From Nitrospira sp. (GTDB lineage Bacteria > Nitrospirota > Nitrospiria > SBBL01 > JAADHI01): 49,438 nt of DNA. The stretch's first letter is position 1. The number at the start of each line of letters is the position of its first letter. The position numbers and the translations under genes were made by a program. Below are positions 8,933 through 19,100 of the stretch, one piece after another. Under the pieces are notes generated by a model. That model saw only the letters and a list, made by a program, of their open reading frames with translations. It made no database searches and was not told where the DNA came from. The stretch covers positions 1-49,438 of the forward strand of contig JALUVJ010000068.1 in the NCBI GenBank assembly GCA_027020665.1, in the 5' to 3' direction.

Positions 8933-10992
8933 GAGCGTGCCGAAGATCCGAACAAGGTCAATTGAATCTCTTCCCAGTCGGTGAGGGCTTGGGAACAGGT
9001 AAAATTTTGACAAATGTAAACCGCTGTTGTGCCATCCCGCGTATTTGTTTTGTCCATCCAATGCCGCTGCGCGGGCGTATCGTTAAAAGAGATTAATTTA
9101 TTTGGAAGGAAGGCTTGGTGAATCTTGCGCAGCAATGCCTCGGTTTCGGGTGTATCGGGATCTCCGATGATATGAATTTCCTTGGGCCGCCTGAGGTAAA
9201 AATCAGCGGCGGCGATCATGTGGCCGAGCGCGAAGGGGTTTGCATCCATTTCCTGCGCAAAGGTCAGCAGGCATTGCTCCGCTTTGTCAAAATAGTGTTG
9301 CTTGCCCGTCAAGTAAAAGAGGCGTTGAAGCACTTGCGCCGCAATGGCATTGCCTGAAGGGATGGAGTGATCGAAGCAGGGCCGCATGCGATCAATTAAA
9401 ACCTCGTGTTCATGGGATGTAAAAAAGAATCCGCCTTGTTGTTCATCCCAAAACCCGGCAATCAATGTATCGGCGAATAAACGCGCCGGGCTCAGGTATT
9501 TCCCCCCGGCCCCCGCCTCATAAAGATCGAGCAGCGCATCGGCAAAAAAGGCCGCATCGTCCAAGTAAGCCCTGAATTTTGCCACGCCGTCTTTATAAAC
9601 ATGCAGAAGCGTTCCCTCTTTATAAAGATGTTTAAAAATAAAGTCGGCGGCTTGTTCCGCCGCCGCAAGATAGCGTTTGTCTCGTGTGACCTGATATCCC
9701 GAAACAAAGGCCCCGATCATGAGGCTATTCCAGCCTGTCATGATTTTTTCATCCCGCAAGGGTTTGGGGCGTTTTTCCCGTTGGGCATAGAGTTTTGTTT
9801 TGGCGACTCGCAGCACTTCCGCCACAGCGGCTATGCTCGCACCTGTTTCATCCGCCAAGCGGTTTAAGCTATGCTCACGATGGGGAATCGTTTTGCCCTC
9901 GAAGTTGCCGGTTTCCCTAATTTCATAGTGCCGACACACGATTTTTGCCGTATCCGCATCAAGCACGGCCCTGATTTCTTCAGGCGACCAAGTGTAAAAG
10001 CTGCCTTCTCCGCCTTCGCTGTCCGCATCTTGTGCCGCGTAAAACCCGCCTTGGACATCCGTCATTTCCCGCAGCACATATTCCAGGGTTTCAATGCCGA
10101 TGCGCCTGAAAAAAGGATCTTGTGTGGCTTGATAGCTCGAAAAATAAAGTCGCGCAAGTTGTGCGTTATCATATAGCATCTTTTCGAAATGAGGAACTTG
10201 CCAGGCCGCATCTGTGCTGTAGCGATGAAAACCGCCCCCGAATTGATCGTAAAGCCCGCCCCGTGCCATCTTTTTGAGCGAGTGTGTCAGCATTTCCAGA
10301 TAGCGTTTTTCGCCGCTTTCCTGGTAATGGTGCAGAAAGAGCGTTAAAGCCGGTGTGCTCGGAAATTTAGGCGCGCCGCCGAAACCGCCGTTTGCAACAT
10401 CAAAAATCTTTCCGAGTTTTTCCACTGCGGAGCGCAAGAGATTCGCATTAATTGTCTTTTTTGAGGGATCTCTTTTTATGCGTTGAAGGGTATTCAGTAC
10501 GTTTTTCGCCGTGCGTGTAATGTCCTGCGGTCGTTCCCGATAGGCTTCGGCCACGGCGAGCAGCACTTTTGGGAAAGCGGGCAGTCGGTAGCGATCTTCG
10601 GGCGGAAAATACGTCCCGCCATGAAAGGGGATTTTTTCGGGGGTCAGAAACATCGTCAAAGGCCAGCCGCCGCCCTGCTTGATGAAACATTGCACGGCCT
10701 GCTGGTAAATCTGATCCAGGTCCGGACGCTCTTCCCGATCCACCTTTATATTAATAAAGTGCGTGTTCATGATTTTTGCAATCGCCTCATCCTCAAAGGA
10801 TTCATGGGCCATCACATGACACCAATGGCAAGCGGAATAACCGATGGAAAGCAGAATGGGTTTGCCTGTGGCTCTTGCGGCCGCAAGAGCGTCATCGCCC
10901 CAAGGATACCAGTCGACCGGGTTGTGGGCGTGCTGCAAAAGATAGGGGCTGGTTTCTCGGATTAAGCGATTGCCGTGCTTGTTTTTTGACAT
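8929..10992 (-). CDS. Thioredoxin-domain DUF255 (YyaL/SPATA20 family) protein
   Basis: 687 residues, the usual length of the family. It begins with the characteristic [21 protein letters not shown] segment, a thioredoxin-like DUF255 domain (~1-165) with a CHWC pair in the SACHWCHVM context, followed by an alpha/alpha-toroid resembling N-acylglucosamine 2-epimerase and cellulase folds (~200-640). The biochemical role of this widespread family is poorly defined; a redox or sugar-related function is inferred from the folds. Its stop overlaps the clpS start by four bases. Confidence 0.88.
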   Translation of the reverse strand: MSKNKHGNRLIRETSPYLLQHAHNPVDWYPWGDDALAAARATGKPILLSIGYSACHWCHVMAHESFEDEAIAKIMNTHFINIKVDREERPDLDQIYQQAVQCFIKQGGGWPLTMFLTPEKIPFHGGTYFPPEDRYRLPAFPKVLLAVAEAYRERPQDITRTAKNVLNTLQRIKRDPSKKTINANLLRSAVEKLGKIFDVANGGFGGAPKFPSTPALTLFLHHYQESGEKRYLEMLTHSLKKMARGGLYDQFGGGFHRYSTDAAWQVPHFEKMLYDNAQLARLYFSSYQATQDPFFRRIGIETLEYVLREMTDVQGGFYAAQDADSEGGEGSFYTWSPEEIRAVLDADTAKIVCRHYEIRETGNFEGKTIPHREHSLNRLADETGASIAAVAEVLRVAKTKLYAQREKRPKPLRDEKIMTGWNSLMIGAFVSGYQVTRDKRYLAAAEQAADFIFKHLYKEGTLLHVYKDGVAKFRAYLDDAAFFADALLDLYEAGAGGKYLSPARLFADTLIAGFWDEQQGGFFFTSHEHEVLIDRMRPCFDHSIPSGNAIAAQVLQRLFYLTGKQHYFDKAEQCLLTFAQEMDANPFALGHMIAAADFYLRRPKEIHIIGDPDTPETEALLRKIHQAFLPNKLISFNDTPAQRHWMDKTNTRDGTTAVYICQNFTCSQALTDWEEIQLTLFGSSARS

Positions 10993-11002
10993 GTGTCTTT
11001 TA

Positions 11003-11030
11003 ATTGGAGAAAGCTCTGATTAAGTTTGGT
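11003..11030 (+). repeat. Dispersed intergenic repeat, copy 2
   Basis: Reads GGAGAAAGCTCTGATTAAGT, a close match to the core AAGGAAGCTCTGATTAAG, just upstream of the minus-strand DUF255 gene. Confidence 0.55.
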
Positions 11031-11125
11031 CGTTTTTACGCATTGCGCTACCGACTTATATATTAAAGGGCTCCATTCTGTCTTGTAAACAAGGAATATT
11101 GACGAACACAAAGGGTTCCGCTTCA

Positions 11126-11155
11126 TTGACATTCCAAGCATCCTTAAGCTAGTAT
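11126..11155 (+). promoter_or_regulatory. Candidate promoter of the Mrp operon
   Basis: TTGACA (11126-11131), 18-base spacer and TAGTAT (11150-11155), with an AT-rich TATAAAT right after. It lies 25 bases before the Mrp ATG, which has a GGAG site. Confidence 0.45.
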
Positions 11156-11180
11156 AAATCCCCTTTTACGGAGTTGATTC

Positions 11181-12095
11181 ATGTCATCGGAAAAAAATCT
11201 CAAAACCATACTTAAAAATATTGAATACCGTGACGACGCCCAGGTTCAAAAGCAAATCGTTGACCAGTTGATTGACGTCAAAATTCGCATGGGTCGCATC
11301 AAACGGAAAATTGTCGTGATGAGTGGGAAAGGCGGTGTGGGCAAAAGCATGACGACGGCCAACCTTGCGCTGGCCTTTGCACGTGCGGGACACAAAGTCG
11401 GGGTGCTGGATGTTGATCTTAACGGCCCCTGCATTCCTAAAATGTTGGGGGTTCGGGGGAAATTTGAAATTACGGGGGACGGGGCTGTTCCGCCGACGGG
11501 GCCTTACGGTATGAAGATTGCCTCAATGGAATTTTTTCTCAAACAAGAAGACACACCCGTACAATGGAAAGGGCCGATGGAGCTTTCACCCGTCTGGCTC
11601 GGCCTCATGGAAATGAATGTTATTCGGGAGTTTTTAGCGGACGTCCTCTGGGGGGAAATCGACTATCTCTTTACAGATTTGCCGCCCGGTGCCGCAGCCG
11701 ACAAACCCCCGGTCATCGCAGGCTTCATTCCCGAACTCGATGGCGCCGTCGTGGTCGCCACACCTTCTGAAGTGACCAAAGCCGTTGTTAAAAAATCCAT
11801 TCACTACGCCCGGGGCGCGGGTCTGCCGATCTTGGGGCTCATTGAAAACATGAGCGGCGCCATTTGCCCCGAATGCGGTACGGCGGTTCCGCTTTACGAA
11901 GGCGGTTGCACGGATCTGTGTGCGGAAATGGATGTGCAGCTCCTGGGTAAAATCCCTTTTGACCGGCAATTGGCGAATGCCTGTGACCGGGGCGAGCCCT
12001 TGCCGGATGAGCACCCGGTTACAAAAAATTTTGACGCAATTGCCTTGCATTTACATGAATTTTTGGAATCAAAAAACAAATTAGAGCATCTCTAA
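11181..12095 (+). CDS. Mrp/NBP35-family iron-sulfur carrier P-loop ATPase
   Basis: 304 residues. MinD/Mrp-type NTPases bind and transfer Fe-S clusters to apoproteins. The deviant Walker A GKGGVGKS is near residue 50-57, the switch Asp is in LDVDLNGP, Walker B-like FTDLPPG near 165, and a CPECG pair near 233 is the cluster-binding CxxC of the Mrp family. The N-terminal ~40 residues are short and lack the DUF59 domain of longer Mrp proteins. It is followed after 27 bases by a PCP_red protein and then an oxidase-like protein, so a role in loading metal cofactors onto one of these is possible but inferred. Confidence 0.88.
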   Translation: MSSEKNLKTILKNIEYRDDAQVQKQIVDQLIDVKIRMGRIKRKIVVMSGKGGVGKSMTTANLALAFARAGHKVGVLDVDLNGPCIPKMLGVRGKFEITGDGAVPPTGPYGMKIASMEFFLKQEDTPVQWKGPMELSPVWLGLMEMNVIREFLADVLWGEIDYLFTDLPPGAAADKPPVIAGFIPELDGAVVVATPSEVTKAVVKKSIHYARGAGLPILGLIENMSGAICPECGTAVPLYEGGCTDLCAEMDVQLLGKIPFDRQLANACDRGEPLPDEHPVTKNFDAIALHLHEFLESKNKLEHL

Positions 12096-12122
12096 ATCCA
12101 AGCAAGTAACACGGAGGATCCT

Positions 12123-12848
12123 ATGAAATTTGTCTGTATGAAGTGCGAAAGTTTTATGAATTTTGAAAATGTCCAGACCCCTGGCGAGCAATCGCTCGGT
12201 GTGACCTTTACCTGCCCGACTTGTGCGTCGAAGGTGGCCATGGTCACGAATCCGGGTGAAACGGCCATGGTTCAGGCTTTGGGGGTGAAGCTGGGAGGAA
12301 GAGAAGCTCCCGCCGCTCCGATGGAGCTGACGCGCGAAAGCTTGAAAGAAACGCCCGAAGTGACCGAACCTGCAGCTCCGATGGCGAAGGCGCAGCAGGC
12401 CATGTTGCAGGCTGAAACCGAGAAAACCGCAAGCGGCGAGGGCGGCGGCTGTCCCTTTTCAAGCATGGTCGCTCAAATGGGCGGCATGACGGCAAACGGT
12501 GAAAGCAAATCCGAGCCGGTTGCACTTTCCTGGTCCGAGGCGGCTGAAAGTCGTTTAGAAAGTGTGCCTTCTTTTATGCGGCCCATGATTAAAATGGGCA
12601 TCGAAAGTTATGCGCAGAAAAACAACATTTCCGTGATTACACCCGAAGTGATGGATGCCTCCAAAAATGATCCGGGCGACATCCGTTGGTCAAAGGCTGC
12701 CGAGGCGCGTCTTGAAAACATTCCCTCCTTTGTTCGTCCAATGGCCAAAAAAGAGATCGAGCGCATCGCCAAGGAACGGGGCGAAACGGAAATCACGGAA
12801 GCCATGATGGAAGAATCCAAGGAAAAATTTATGGGGATGGGTTATTAA
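12123..12848 (+). CDS. PCP_red family protein with two PCP_red domains and a zinc-ribbon-like N-terminus
   Basis: 241 residues. The N-terminus has two Cys pairs (C5/C8 and C31/C34), a likely zinc or Fe-S ribbon. An Ala/Glu-rich linker follows, then two tandem copies (~137-182 and ~189-235) of a W-S-x-A-A-x-x-R-L-E-x-[IV]-P-S-F-[MV]-R-P unit. This matches the C-terminal PCP_red domain of light-independent protochlorophyllide reductase subunit B. No chlorophyll genes are nearby, so this is a stand-alone use of the domain. Good GGAGG site before the ATG. Predicted cytoplasmic; substrate unknown. Confidence 0.8.
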   Translation: MKFVCMKCESFMNFENVQTPGEQSLGVTFTCPTCASKVAMVTNPGETAMVQALGVKLGGREAPAAPMELTRESLKETPEVTEPAAPMAKAQQAMLQAETEKTASGEGGGCPFSSMVAQMGGMTANGESKSEPVALSWSEAAESRLESVPSFMRPMIKMGIESYAQKNNISVITPEVMDASKNDPGDIRWSKAAEARLENIPSFVRPMAKKEIERIAKERGETEITEAMMEESKEKFMGMGY

Positions 12849-13554
12849 CGAAAAATCTCCACGGACGGCGCGGGATTTTGTTGCGGCGCTTGAGCACGAA
12901 ATTCTGAACCATGAAGCCGTGCATCACCCCTTTCTCAAGCGGTTTTGTACTGAGAAATTGACCATCGCACAGCTTCGGACCTTCGCACTCCAGCACTATC
13001 AACTCGTCAAAATTTTTGTCAACTACATGACGAATCTTTTGCCGAAAATTCCGGACAAAGATGCCGCCGACCTTTTCCGCCGGGTCTTTGATGACGAGTT
13101 CGGCCAGCACACCATTTTCAGAAGCCACCCCGCGCTTTACCGAAATTGCCTGAAAGCTTTGGGCTTATCCGATGATGCCTGGGGACGTGTGAAGTCCCTG
13201 CCGGAGGTTGTGCAATATATCGAAGCCCACCTTCAGTTGACGCGGGATGCGGATTTTTTGATCGGTTTAGGTGCCGTCGGGCCTGCCCACGAATTTGCAA
13301 TTCCCACCATGTTTGAATACATCATTCCCGGACTTCAAAACAACAGCGCCTTAACAGACGAAGATGTGGAATATTTTTCCATGCACATTATCGAAGACAA
13401 GGAGCATGCTGTTGTTTTCAACAAGTTGATTGTCCGGCACGTCGAAACAGAAGCGGGGCAAAGCCGCTTGCGTGAGGGGGCCATGCGCTCCCTCGCCTAC
13501 CGTAAAAAATTCTGGGATGGTCTTGAACAGGCTGTTTTTGGAAGTGCCGCCTAA
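12844..13554 (+). CDS. Haem-oxygenase-fold iron-containing redox enzyme (HDO/PqqC/TenA-like)
   Basis: About 210-236 residues, all helical. Metal-ligand style motifs of the haem-oxygenase-like diiron family are visible: DDEFGQH, AHEFAIPTMFEYIIPG and HIIEDKEHA (acidic-x3-His). This suggests an oxygen-dependent oxidase or oxygenase, substrate unknown. The first conventional start is GTG 12919, but the in-frame upstream residues ...ARDFVAALEHEILNHEAVHHPFLKRF match the expected first helix. The only candidate start before them is ATT at 12844, overlapping the previous stop codon. I place the start there with reservation. It is the third gene of the Mrp/PCP_red group. Confidence 0.7.
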   Translation: MNEKSPRTARDFVAALEHEILNHEAVHHPFLKRFCTEKLTIAQLRTFALQHYQLVKIFVNYMTNLLPKIPDKDAADLFRRVFDDEFGQHTIFRSHPALYRNCLKALGLSDDAWGRVKSLPEVVQYIEAHLQLTRDADFLIGLGAVGPAHEFAIPTMFEYIIPGLQNNSALTDEDVEYFSMHIIEDKEHAVVFNKLIVRHVETEAGQSRLREGAMRSLAYRKKFWDGLEQAVFGSAA

Positions 13555-13630
13555 GCCTTCGTAGCCTTTCCCTTCATCAAAGCGGCCCAAGGGCGATTAT
13601 TTCAAAGTGTTCCAAAGCAGGCAGAAAAAT

Positions 13631-13706
13631 TGGAGGCGGCGAGCGGATTTGAACCGCTGAATGACAGTTTTGCAGACTGCTCCCTTAGCCACTTGGGTAC
13701 GCCGCC
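13631..13706 (-). tRNA. tRNA-Cys (GCA)
   Basis: Minus strand. Acceptor arms GGCGGCG and CGCCGCC pair perfectly, with discriminator U and an encoded CCA end (13631-13633). The anticodon loop is CUGCAAA inside a CAGU/ACUG stem, giving anticodon GCA. The T arm GCGGUUCAAAUCCGC is intact. A U discriminator is standard for tRNA-Cys. Confidence 0.95.
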
Positions 13707-13752
13707 GGTAAATTTTTCCAACACGAGTTATAAAGATGGGTGTTTGTTTCCC

Positions 13753-14073
13753 TTAGGGTTTGACTGTTTTGAGCGGCGCGTACGGATCTCTCGGATTTAT
13801 CGCAACGACTTTTCCGTCGCTGAATACAATGACCTGCGTATCGGGGTAGAGGTGATTTTTAATGCTCGGGCCTCTGTCATGGTAAACCCAGACTTCACGT
13901 AGTTCCCGGTTGGCCATCCAGCGCCGGTGAAAGCCGTCGGGTTTCCCCAGTTTTTCTTCGACCGCCTCTTGTGTTATCCCGTTTCGGATGTCGCCGCCAA
14001 AGCGGGCGCAGCCCGTCATCGTCCATCCTGTCACGATAATAAATAGAAAACATGCACGCCGGAAACCGCTCAT
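13753..14073 (-). CDS. Small lipoprotein, SmpA/OmlA-like
   Basis: 106 residues from the ATG at 14073, which has a GGGGAG site seven bases upstream; an in-frame ATG at 14097 lacks one. The signal peptide ends in lipobox MTGC. The mature part has the pattern of small BamE/SmpA-like lipoproteins: ITQEAVEEKLGKPDG, an aromatic ELREVWVYHDRG strand and VIVFSDGKVVAI. Function unproven. It is a solitary gene behind tRNA-Cys on the same strand. Confidence 0.65.
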   Translation of the reverse strand: MSGFRRACFLFIIVTGWTMTGCARFGGDIRNGITQEAVEEKLGKPDGFHRRWMANRELREVWVYHDRGPSIKNHLYPDTQVIVFSDGKVVAINPRDPYAPLKTVKP

Positions 14074-14253
14074 GAATAAGCTCCCCTGATGATTCAAAGG
14101 GGCGATTGTAGCTTGCTTTGTAAAATAATGTCAAACGATCTTGCCTGTTTTAGAGGCTTTTTAATGTGATGCGGCGGGTATTGACCTGTGTCATGTGAGA
14201 TGCTAATGTATGTCCGCCCGATCTTTTATATTAAACCCGATTAAGGATAATAT

Positions 14254-15291
14254 ATGTCTTGGGAGCCCAGAGGCCCTGGTCGTGATTTTGAAGATCCTTT
14301 TGCCAAGATCCTGCAGGAATTTCAGAAATTTCTAAAACAGCGTCCTCCGGGGCCGCTGTTTAAAGGCTGGAAGGTCATTGCGGTATTGCTTGTCGGCGCC
14401 TTCTTGTTTTGGAAGGGCTTTTACATTGTTGCGCCGGATGAACAAGGCATTGTGCTGCGTTTCGGGCGCATAGTTCGGACAGCCGCACCCGGCCCGCATC
14501 TGAAAATTCCTATGATCGAAGAAGTCCTTTTGCCGAAAATCAAGAAGCTGCACCGGATAGAAATCGGTTTTCGCAGCACGCGGGGCGGCGGCGCGCAACG
14601 TGTGCCCGCAGAAGCCTTGATGGTAACGGGCGATGAAAATATTGTTGCGGTTGAAATGATCGTTCAATTCCGCATTAAGGATGCGGAGGAATTTCTTTTT
14701 CGCGTGGCTGAGATTGGAGAAACCATCAAAAAAGGCGCAGAAGCCTCAATTCGACAGGTGATTGGCCAAACAAATATTGATGAAGCATTGACGGTTGGAA
14801 AAGCGCAAATTCAGCTGGACGCGCAGGAGGCGCTGCAAAGCATTCTGGATGAATATGAAGCCGGTGTTCAGATTGCGGCGATTCAATTACAGGATGTGAA
14901 TCCGCCCGATGCTGTTGCGGCCGCCTTTAAAGATGTGGCCAGCGCCAAAGAGGATAAAGAAAAACTCATTAATGAGTCCCACGGTTACCGGAACGACATT
15001 ATCCCCAAGGCCAAGGGTGAAGCGGCGCAACTGATCAACGAAGCCCAGGCCTATGCCGAGGCGCGTGTGCGGCGGGCGGAAGGGGAAGCCGACCGCTTTT
15101 TGAAAACTTTGAAAGAATACAAAGAATCGGAAGAAATTATCCGCAAGCGCATCTATATCGAGACGATGGAAGAGGTCATGGGTGATATAGACAAAGTGAT
15201 CATTGACGAAAGCGTGGCCGGAAATGTGTTGCCCTACTTGCCGCTGGATCGCGGTATGCTCGGAAAAACGACAAAGCAGGGGGCACGATGA
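14254..15291 (+). CDS. hflK: FtsH protease modulator HflK
   Basis: 345 residues. SPFH/prohibitin-family membrane protein that forms a cage with HflC around the FtsH protease. A Gly/Pro N-terminus precedes one transmembrane helix (~38-58), then the stomatin domain (VAPDEQGIVLRFGRIVRTAAPGPHL) and a long coiled coil rich in Ala/Glu/Arg (~230-300). Overlaps hflC by ATGA. SD AAGGAT before the ATG. Confidence 0.95.
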   Translation: MSWEPRGPGRDFEDPFAKILQEFQKFLKQRPPGPLFKGWKVIAVLLVGAFLFWKGFYIVAPDEQGIVLRFGRIVRTAAPGPHLKIPMIEEVLLPKIKKLHRIEIGFRSTRGGGAQRVPAEALMVTGDENIVAVEMIVQFRIKDAEEFLFRVAEIGETIKKGAEASIRQVIGQTNIDEALTVGKAQIQLDAQEALQSILDEYEAGVQIAAIQLQDVNPPDAVAAAFKDVASAKEDKEKLINESHGYRNDIIPKAKGEAAQLINEAQAYAEARVRRAEGEADRFLKTLKEYKESEEIIRKRIYIETMEEVMGDIDKVIIDESVAGNVLPYLPLDRGMLGKTTKQGAR

Positions 15292-16148
15292 AAAAACAAA
15301 ACCTGATTATCGGCCTGGGTGTCGGTCTGCTGCTCTTAATCCTGATGGGGGGCTCTCCGTTTTTTGTTGTTGATTTGATCCATACGGCCATTGTCGTCCA
15401 GTTGGGTAAGCCGGTTCGCACTATTACGGAGCCCGGTCTGAAATTTAAAATTCCTTTTATTCAGGAAGTGATTCAGTTTGATAAACGTCTGTTGGATTAT
15501 GATTCCGATCCGCAGGATGTGGTGACAAAGGATAAAAAAACCTTGGTGATTGACAATTTTGCAAAGTGGCGCATTGTAGATCCCTTGAGGTTTTACGAGG
15601 CCTTCCGCACGGAGCAAGCGGCGCGGGCGCGGCTGGATGATATTATTTATTCGGAATTGCGTGTGGATCTGGGCTTGCAGGATCTTTCTGAAATTATTTC
15701 CAAAAACCGCTCCGCAATCATGGCAACCGTGACACGCATTGCCAATGAAAAGGCCTCGGAATACGGGATCGAAATCAAGGATGTTCGCATTAAACGGGCC
15801 GATTTGCCGGAAGAAAACGAAAAAGCCGTCTTTAACCGGATGAAGGCCGAACGGGGCCGGGAAGCCAAACGTTATCGTTCTGAGGGGGCCGAAGAGGCGC
15901 AAAAAGTGCGTTCTAAGGCGGAAAAGGAAAAAGAGATTCTCCTCTCGGAAGCGTACAAACAACAGCAGCAGCTCATGGGACAAGGGGATGCCGAGGCCTT
16001 TCGCATCTACGCCGAGGCCTATGGTCAAGACCCCCAATTTTTTGAATTTATGCGCTCAATGGAAGCCTACAGAAAAGTCCTCAATCAAGACACAACGCTT
16101 GTCCTCACCCCGCAATCCGAGTTCTTTAAATACATTCAGCAGAATTAA
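15288..16148 (+). CDS. hflC: FtsH protease modulator HflC
   Basis: 286 residues. Partner of HflK: an N-terminal transmembrane helix (~5-25), the SPFH domain (IHTAIVVQLGKPVRTITEPGLKFKIPF) and a C-terminal coiled coil with KAEKEKEILLSEAYKQ. It ends in the conserved region around MRSMEAYRKVL and TLVLTPQSEFFKY. The four-base overlap with hflK implies coupled translation. Confidence 0.95.
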   Translation: MKKQNLIIGLGVGLLLLILMGGSPFFVVDLIHTAIVVQLGKPVRTITEPGLKFKIPFIQEVIQFDKRLLDYDSDPQDVVTKDKKTLVIDNFAKWRIVDPLRFYEAFRTEQAARARLDDIIYSELRVDLGLQDLSEIISKNRSAIMATVTRIANEKASEYGIEIKDVRIKRADLPEENEKAVFNRMKAERGREAKRYRSEGAEEAQKVRSKAEKEKEILLSEAYKQQQQLMGQGDAEAFRIYAEAYGQDPQFFEFMRSMEAYRKVLNQDTTLVLTPQSEFFKYIQQN

Positions 16149-16174
16149 TCATTGTTTCGGATGTCAACCGGTTT

Positions 16175-19100
16175 ATGGAGAAAGTCGTAGAGAACGCCGT
16201 TGATCCGGATGTGCTTGTCCTCCTAAAAACACTCCAGCCCGGCAGACTTTATCAAATGACCTCGAAATCTGTTTTTCTCTCAGGTTTCGAGGATTACAAA
16301 GCGGAACGGCTTCAATCCCTGCTTTGGCAAAACAATCAAAACCTGCTCAAAGCCCGCTTGGCCGGCCCTGCCGTCACACTTTCTGTCCGAGGAAAAAACC
16401 TACATTTTGCCTGTAACTGCCCGTCCTGGCGGGCAGAGAAGCAGTGCCGTCATGTCATTTGTGTTTTATTGACCCTGCTGAACCTGATTACGCCCAAATG
16501 GTTTCATCGGCCGAATCAGGATGAAAACCGGCTTCAATCTCTTAAAGCCGTGTTGTTTCGAAACCAAGCTGTTCTAAATCACAAAATAGCGGCATCCCGC
16601 ACATCCGATTCCCAGAACGCCGTGTCCTCACGCGCGCTTTCACAGGAAAAAGAAGCCGCCGTCGAAGTGGTCATCGAATCAAAGGGCGAATACCCCGCTG
16701 TTTTTCTGCGAAAAGGGGGGCGGGTGGTGGATGCGCTGACGGCTTTGCCGGAAGGGTTATCTATTTTTACGTATCGTTATCACAGCGACCAATCGTTGCG
16801 CGATAGATTCTTTAAACATCTCAAGCGTTTTGAAAACACCTATTTGCTGGTATTTGAAGGCCGTTCCGGCCCGGTCCGGCTAAATTGGGATCCTGCGCTG
16901 ATTTATCAAAGCAAAACCGAGTTGAATATTTCCGGCCCTTACGTCGAGGTGCGGGCATGTGTTTTTTTTGAGGGGAAACGCTGTGAGATGGTCGAGCGTT
17001 TTTGGGACTTTGTTGTCAATCCCGAAACACACACACTGGGGCGTGTACAGGATCGTGCCGGTTGGGGGCTTTTTGATCACCTCGATCGTCTTTTCCGGGT
17101 GTCCGCGCTTACGCCCTTTGAGCGTTTGGATGAAATAGAGGCCCGGCGGCTTTCGGGGCGGGAATGGATCGTGCCCAATGCGCAATTTAAAATTCCCTTG
17201 AAGACCTTTCAATCCATACAGTTGAACATTACACAAAAAACCCTGAACCATGCCTTGAATCACTTGATCCTGAAGGTCGCGGGAAACCCGGTTTCCGTGC
17301 AAAGGGCAAAACATGAACATCGTCTGACCATTGATTCAAGGCATGGTGAACAGACCTGTCTGCGTGCGGAATGCCGGGTCGGCGATTCCGCAGGAGTAAC
17401 GACGGCGCATGCTTTTGGTTTTTTTACGGATCTTCACACACAAGGCCTTCCCAATGCTTTGAAGGCCATCAAACGTTTGACGGTGCTCTATCAGACTTTT
17501 TTCCGCCTTTTTGAGATAAAAAAGCCGACGGAGGCCCTGAAAATTATTAGAAAGGCGCTTTCAAATGGCGATTTTGCAGATGCTGCAGTGAGACGGGCGG
17601 CGCGGGATTTTCTGAAGCGTGCTTTTGAGCATTTGAAGGGTAAGGATGTGCGTCTGCATTTCAGCGCGGGCCATTGGTATGTGGCGCCGAATGAAAAAGA
17701 AAAAGAAATGCGGCTCTACAAAATTCCCTTTGCGTGTTTTGGTCCTAAAATTTTCAGAGAAATGACACGCTATCACGAGATACCGCTCCCCACAAAACAA
17801 CTTGAAAGCCAACTCTCTTATTTACATGCACAATGTCAGGCGGTTGGCATTACGCTCTATTATCAGGGAAAACCGGTTCAAACAGTGAAATGGGATTTTG
17901 CCTTTGACGCCCGGAGGCGCTCCGGCATCGATTGGTTTGAGCTTCGGCCTGAGATTCGTTCCGATGGGGTGAAGGTTTCCGAGGCGGTCTGGCAAAAACT
18001 TTTGCAGCGGCGGGGGATTGTTGAGGCCGAAGATGCCGTTCAAATCGTGGACGCCAACGCGAAAAAAATTATCGATGCCCTTGCACTGCTTTACCCTGCC
18101 TCCAAAAACCTGCCGCGTGAAAAGCGGGAAATCGTACAAGTGCCCAGGCTGCAGTTGCTGGATTGGGTCATGCTCAGAAAAGAGGGCGTACACATTCGAT
18201 TATCAGAAGCAGATGAAGAACTGATCAAACACCTTACGCAACTGGAAAAAATTGAGCCCATTGCCTTGCCGCAACATCTCAATGCGATACTAAGGCCCTA
18301 TCAAAAAGAAGGGTTGGACTGGCTGGCCTTTCTCTACCGGCATCGCTTCGGAGCGATTTTGGCCGATGACATGGGCCTGGGCAAAACATTGCAAGCCATT
18401 GCGCTTTTGGCCGCCTTAAAAGAAAAATGCATTCCGGCGCAGCCCGAATCCAAAGCAGCACCGCACCTCATTGTTGTACCGCCGACGCTCTTGTTTAACT
18501 GGGAAAAAGAGCTGTCGCGTTTTTATCCCGACTTAAAACCGTATCCCTATTTTGGCAAAGACCGTAGGCTTCAGTTTAAAGCCTACGATATTGTTTTGAC
18601 GACTTATGCCATTGTCCGTCGCGACATCGGCAAGTTAAAAGATATTCCCTTTCATGTCATTATTTTTGATGAAGCCCAGACCGTCAAAAACATCTATGCA
18701 GAAACCACGGGCGCCGTGCGTCAATTAAAAAGCACCTTCAATCTGGTAATGACCGGCACGCCGGTTGAAAATCATTTGGGCGAGTATTATTCGCTCATTG
18801 ATCTTTGCCTGCCCGGTTTGCTTGGCGAATACGACCGATTCAAATCACAGCTCAAGTTGGAAAACGCGCCGATGCTGGAGGTTTTGGTTCGGCGGACACG
18901 TCCTTTTGTACTCCGGCGCATAAAAGAAAACGTGCTCGCGGATCTGCCGCCCAAGATTGAAAGCGATCTCTACTTGAGCCTGACGGCCGAACAAAAAACC
19001 TTGTATCAACAGACGGTGGCCCTCATTTCGTCCCGGATCAATCATGCTTATCGCGATAAAACTTCAGGACAGGCTAAAATCATTGCCCTGACCGCCATCA

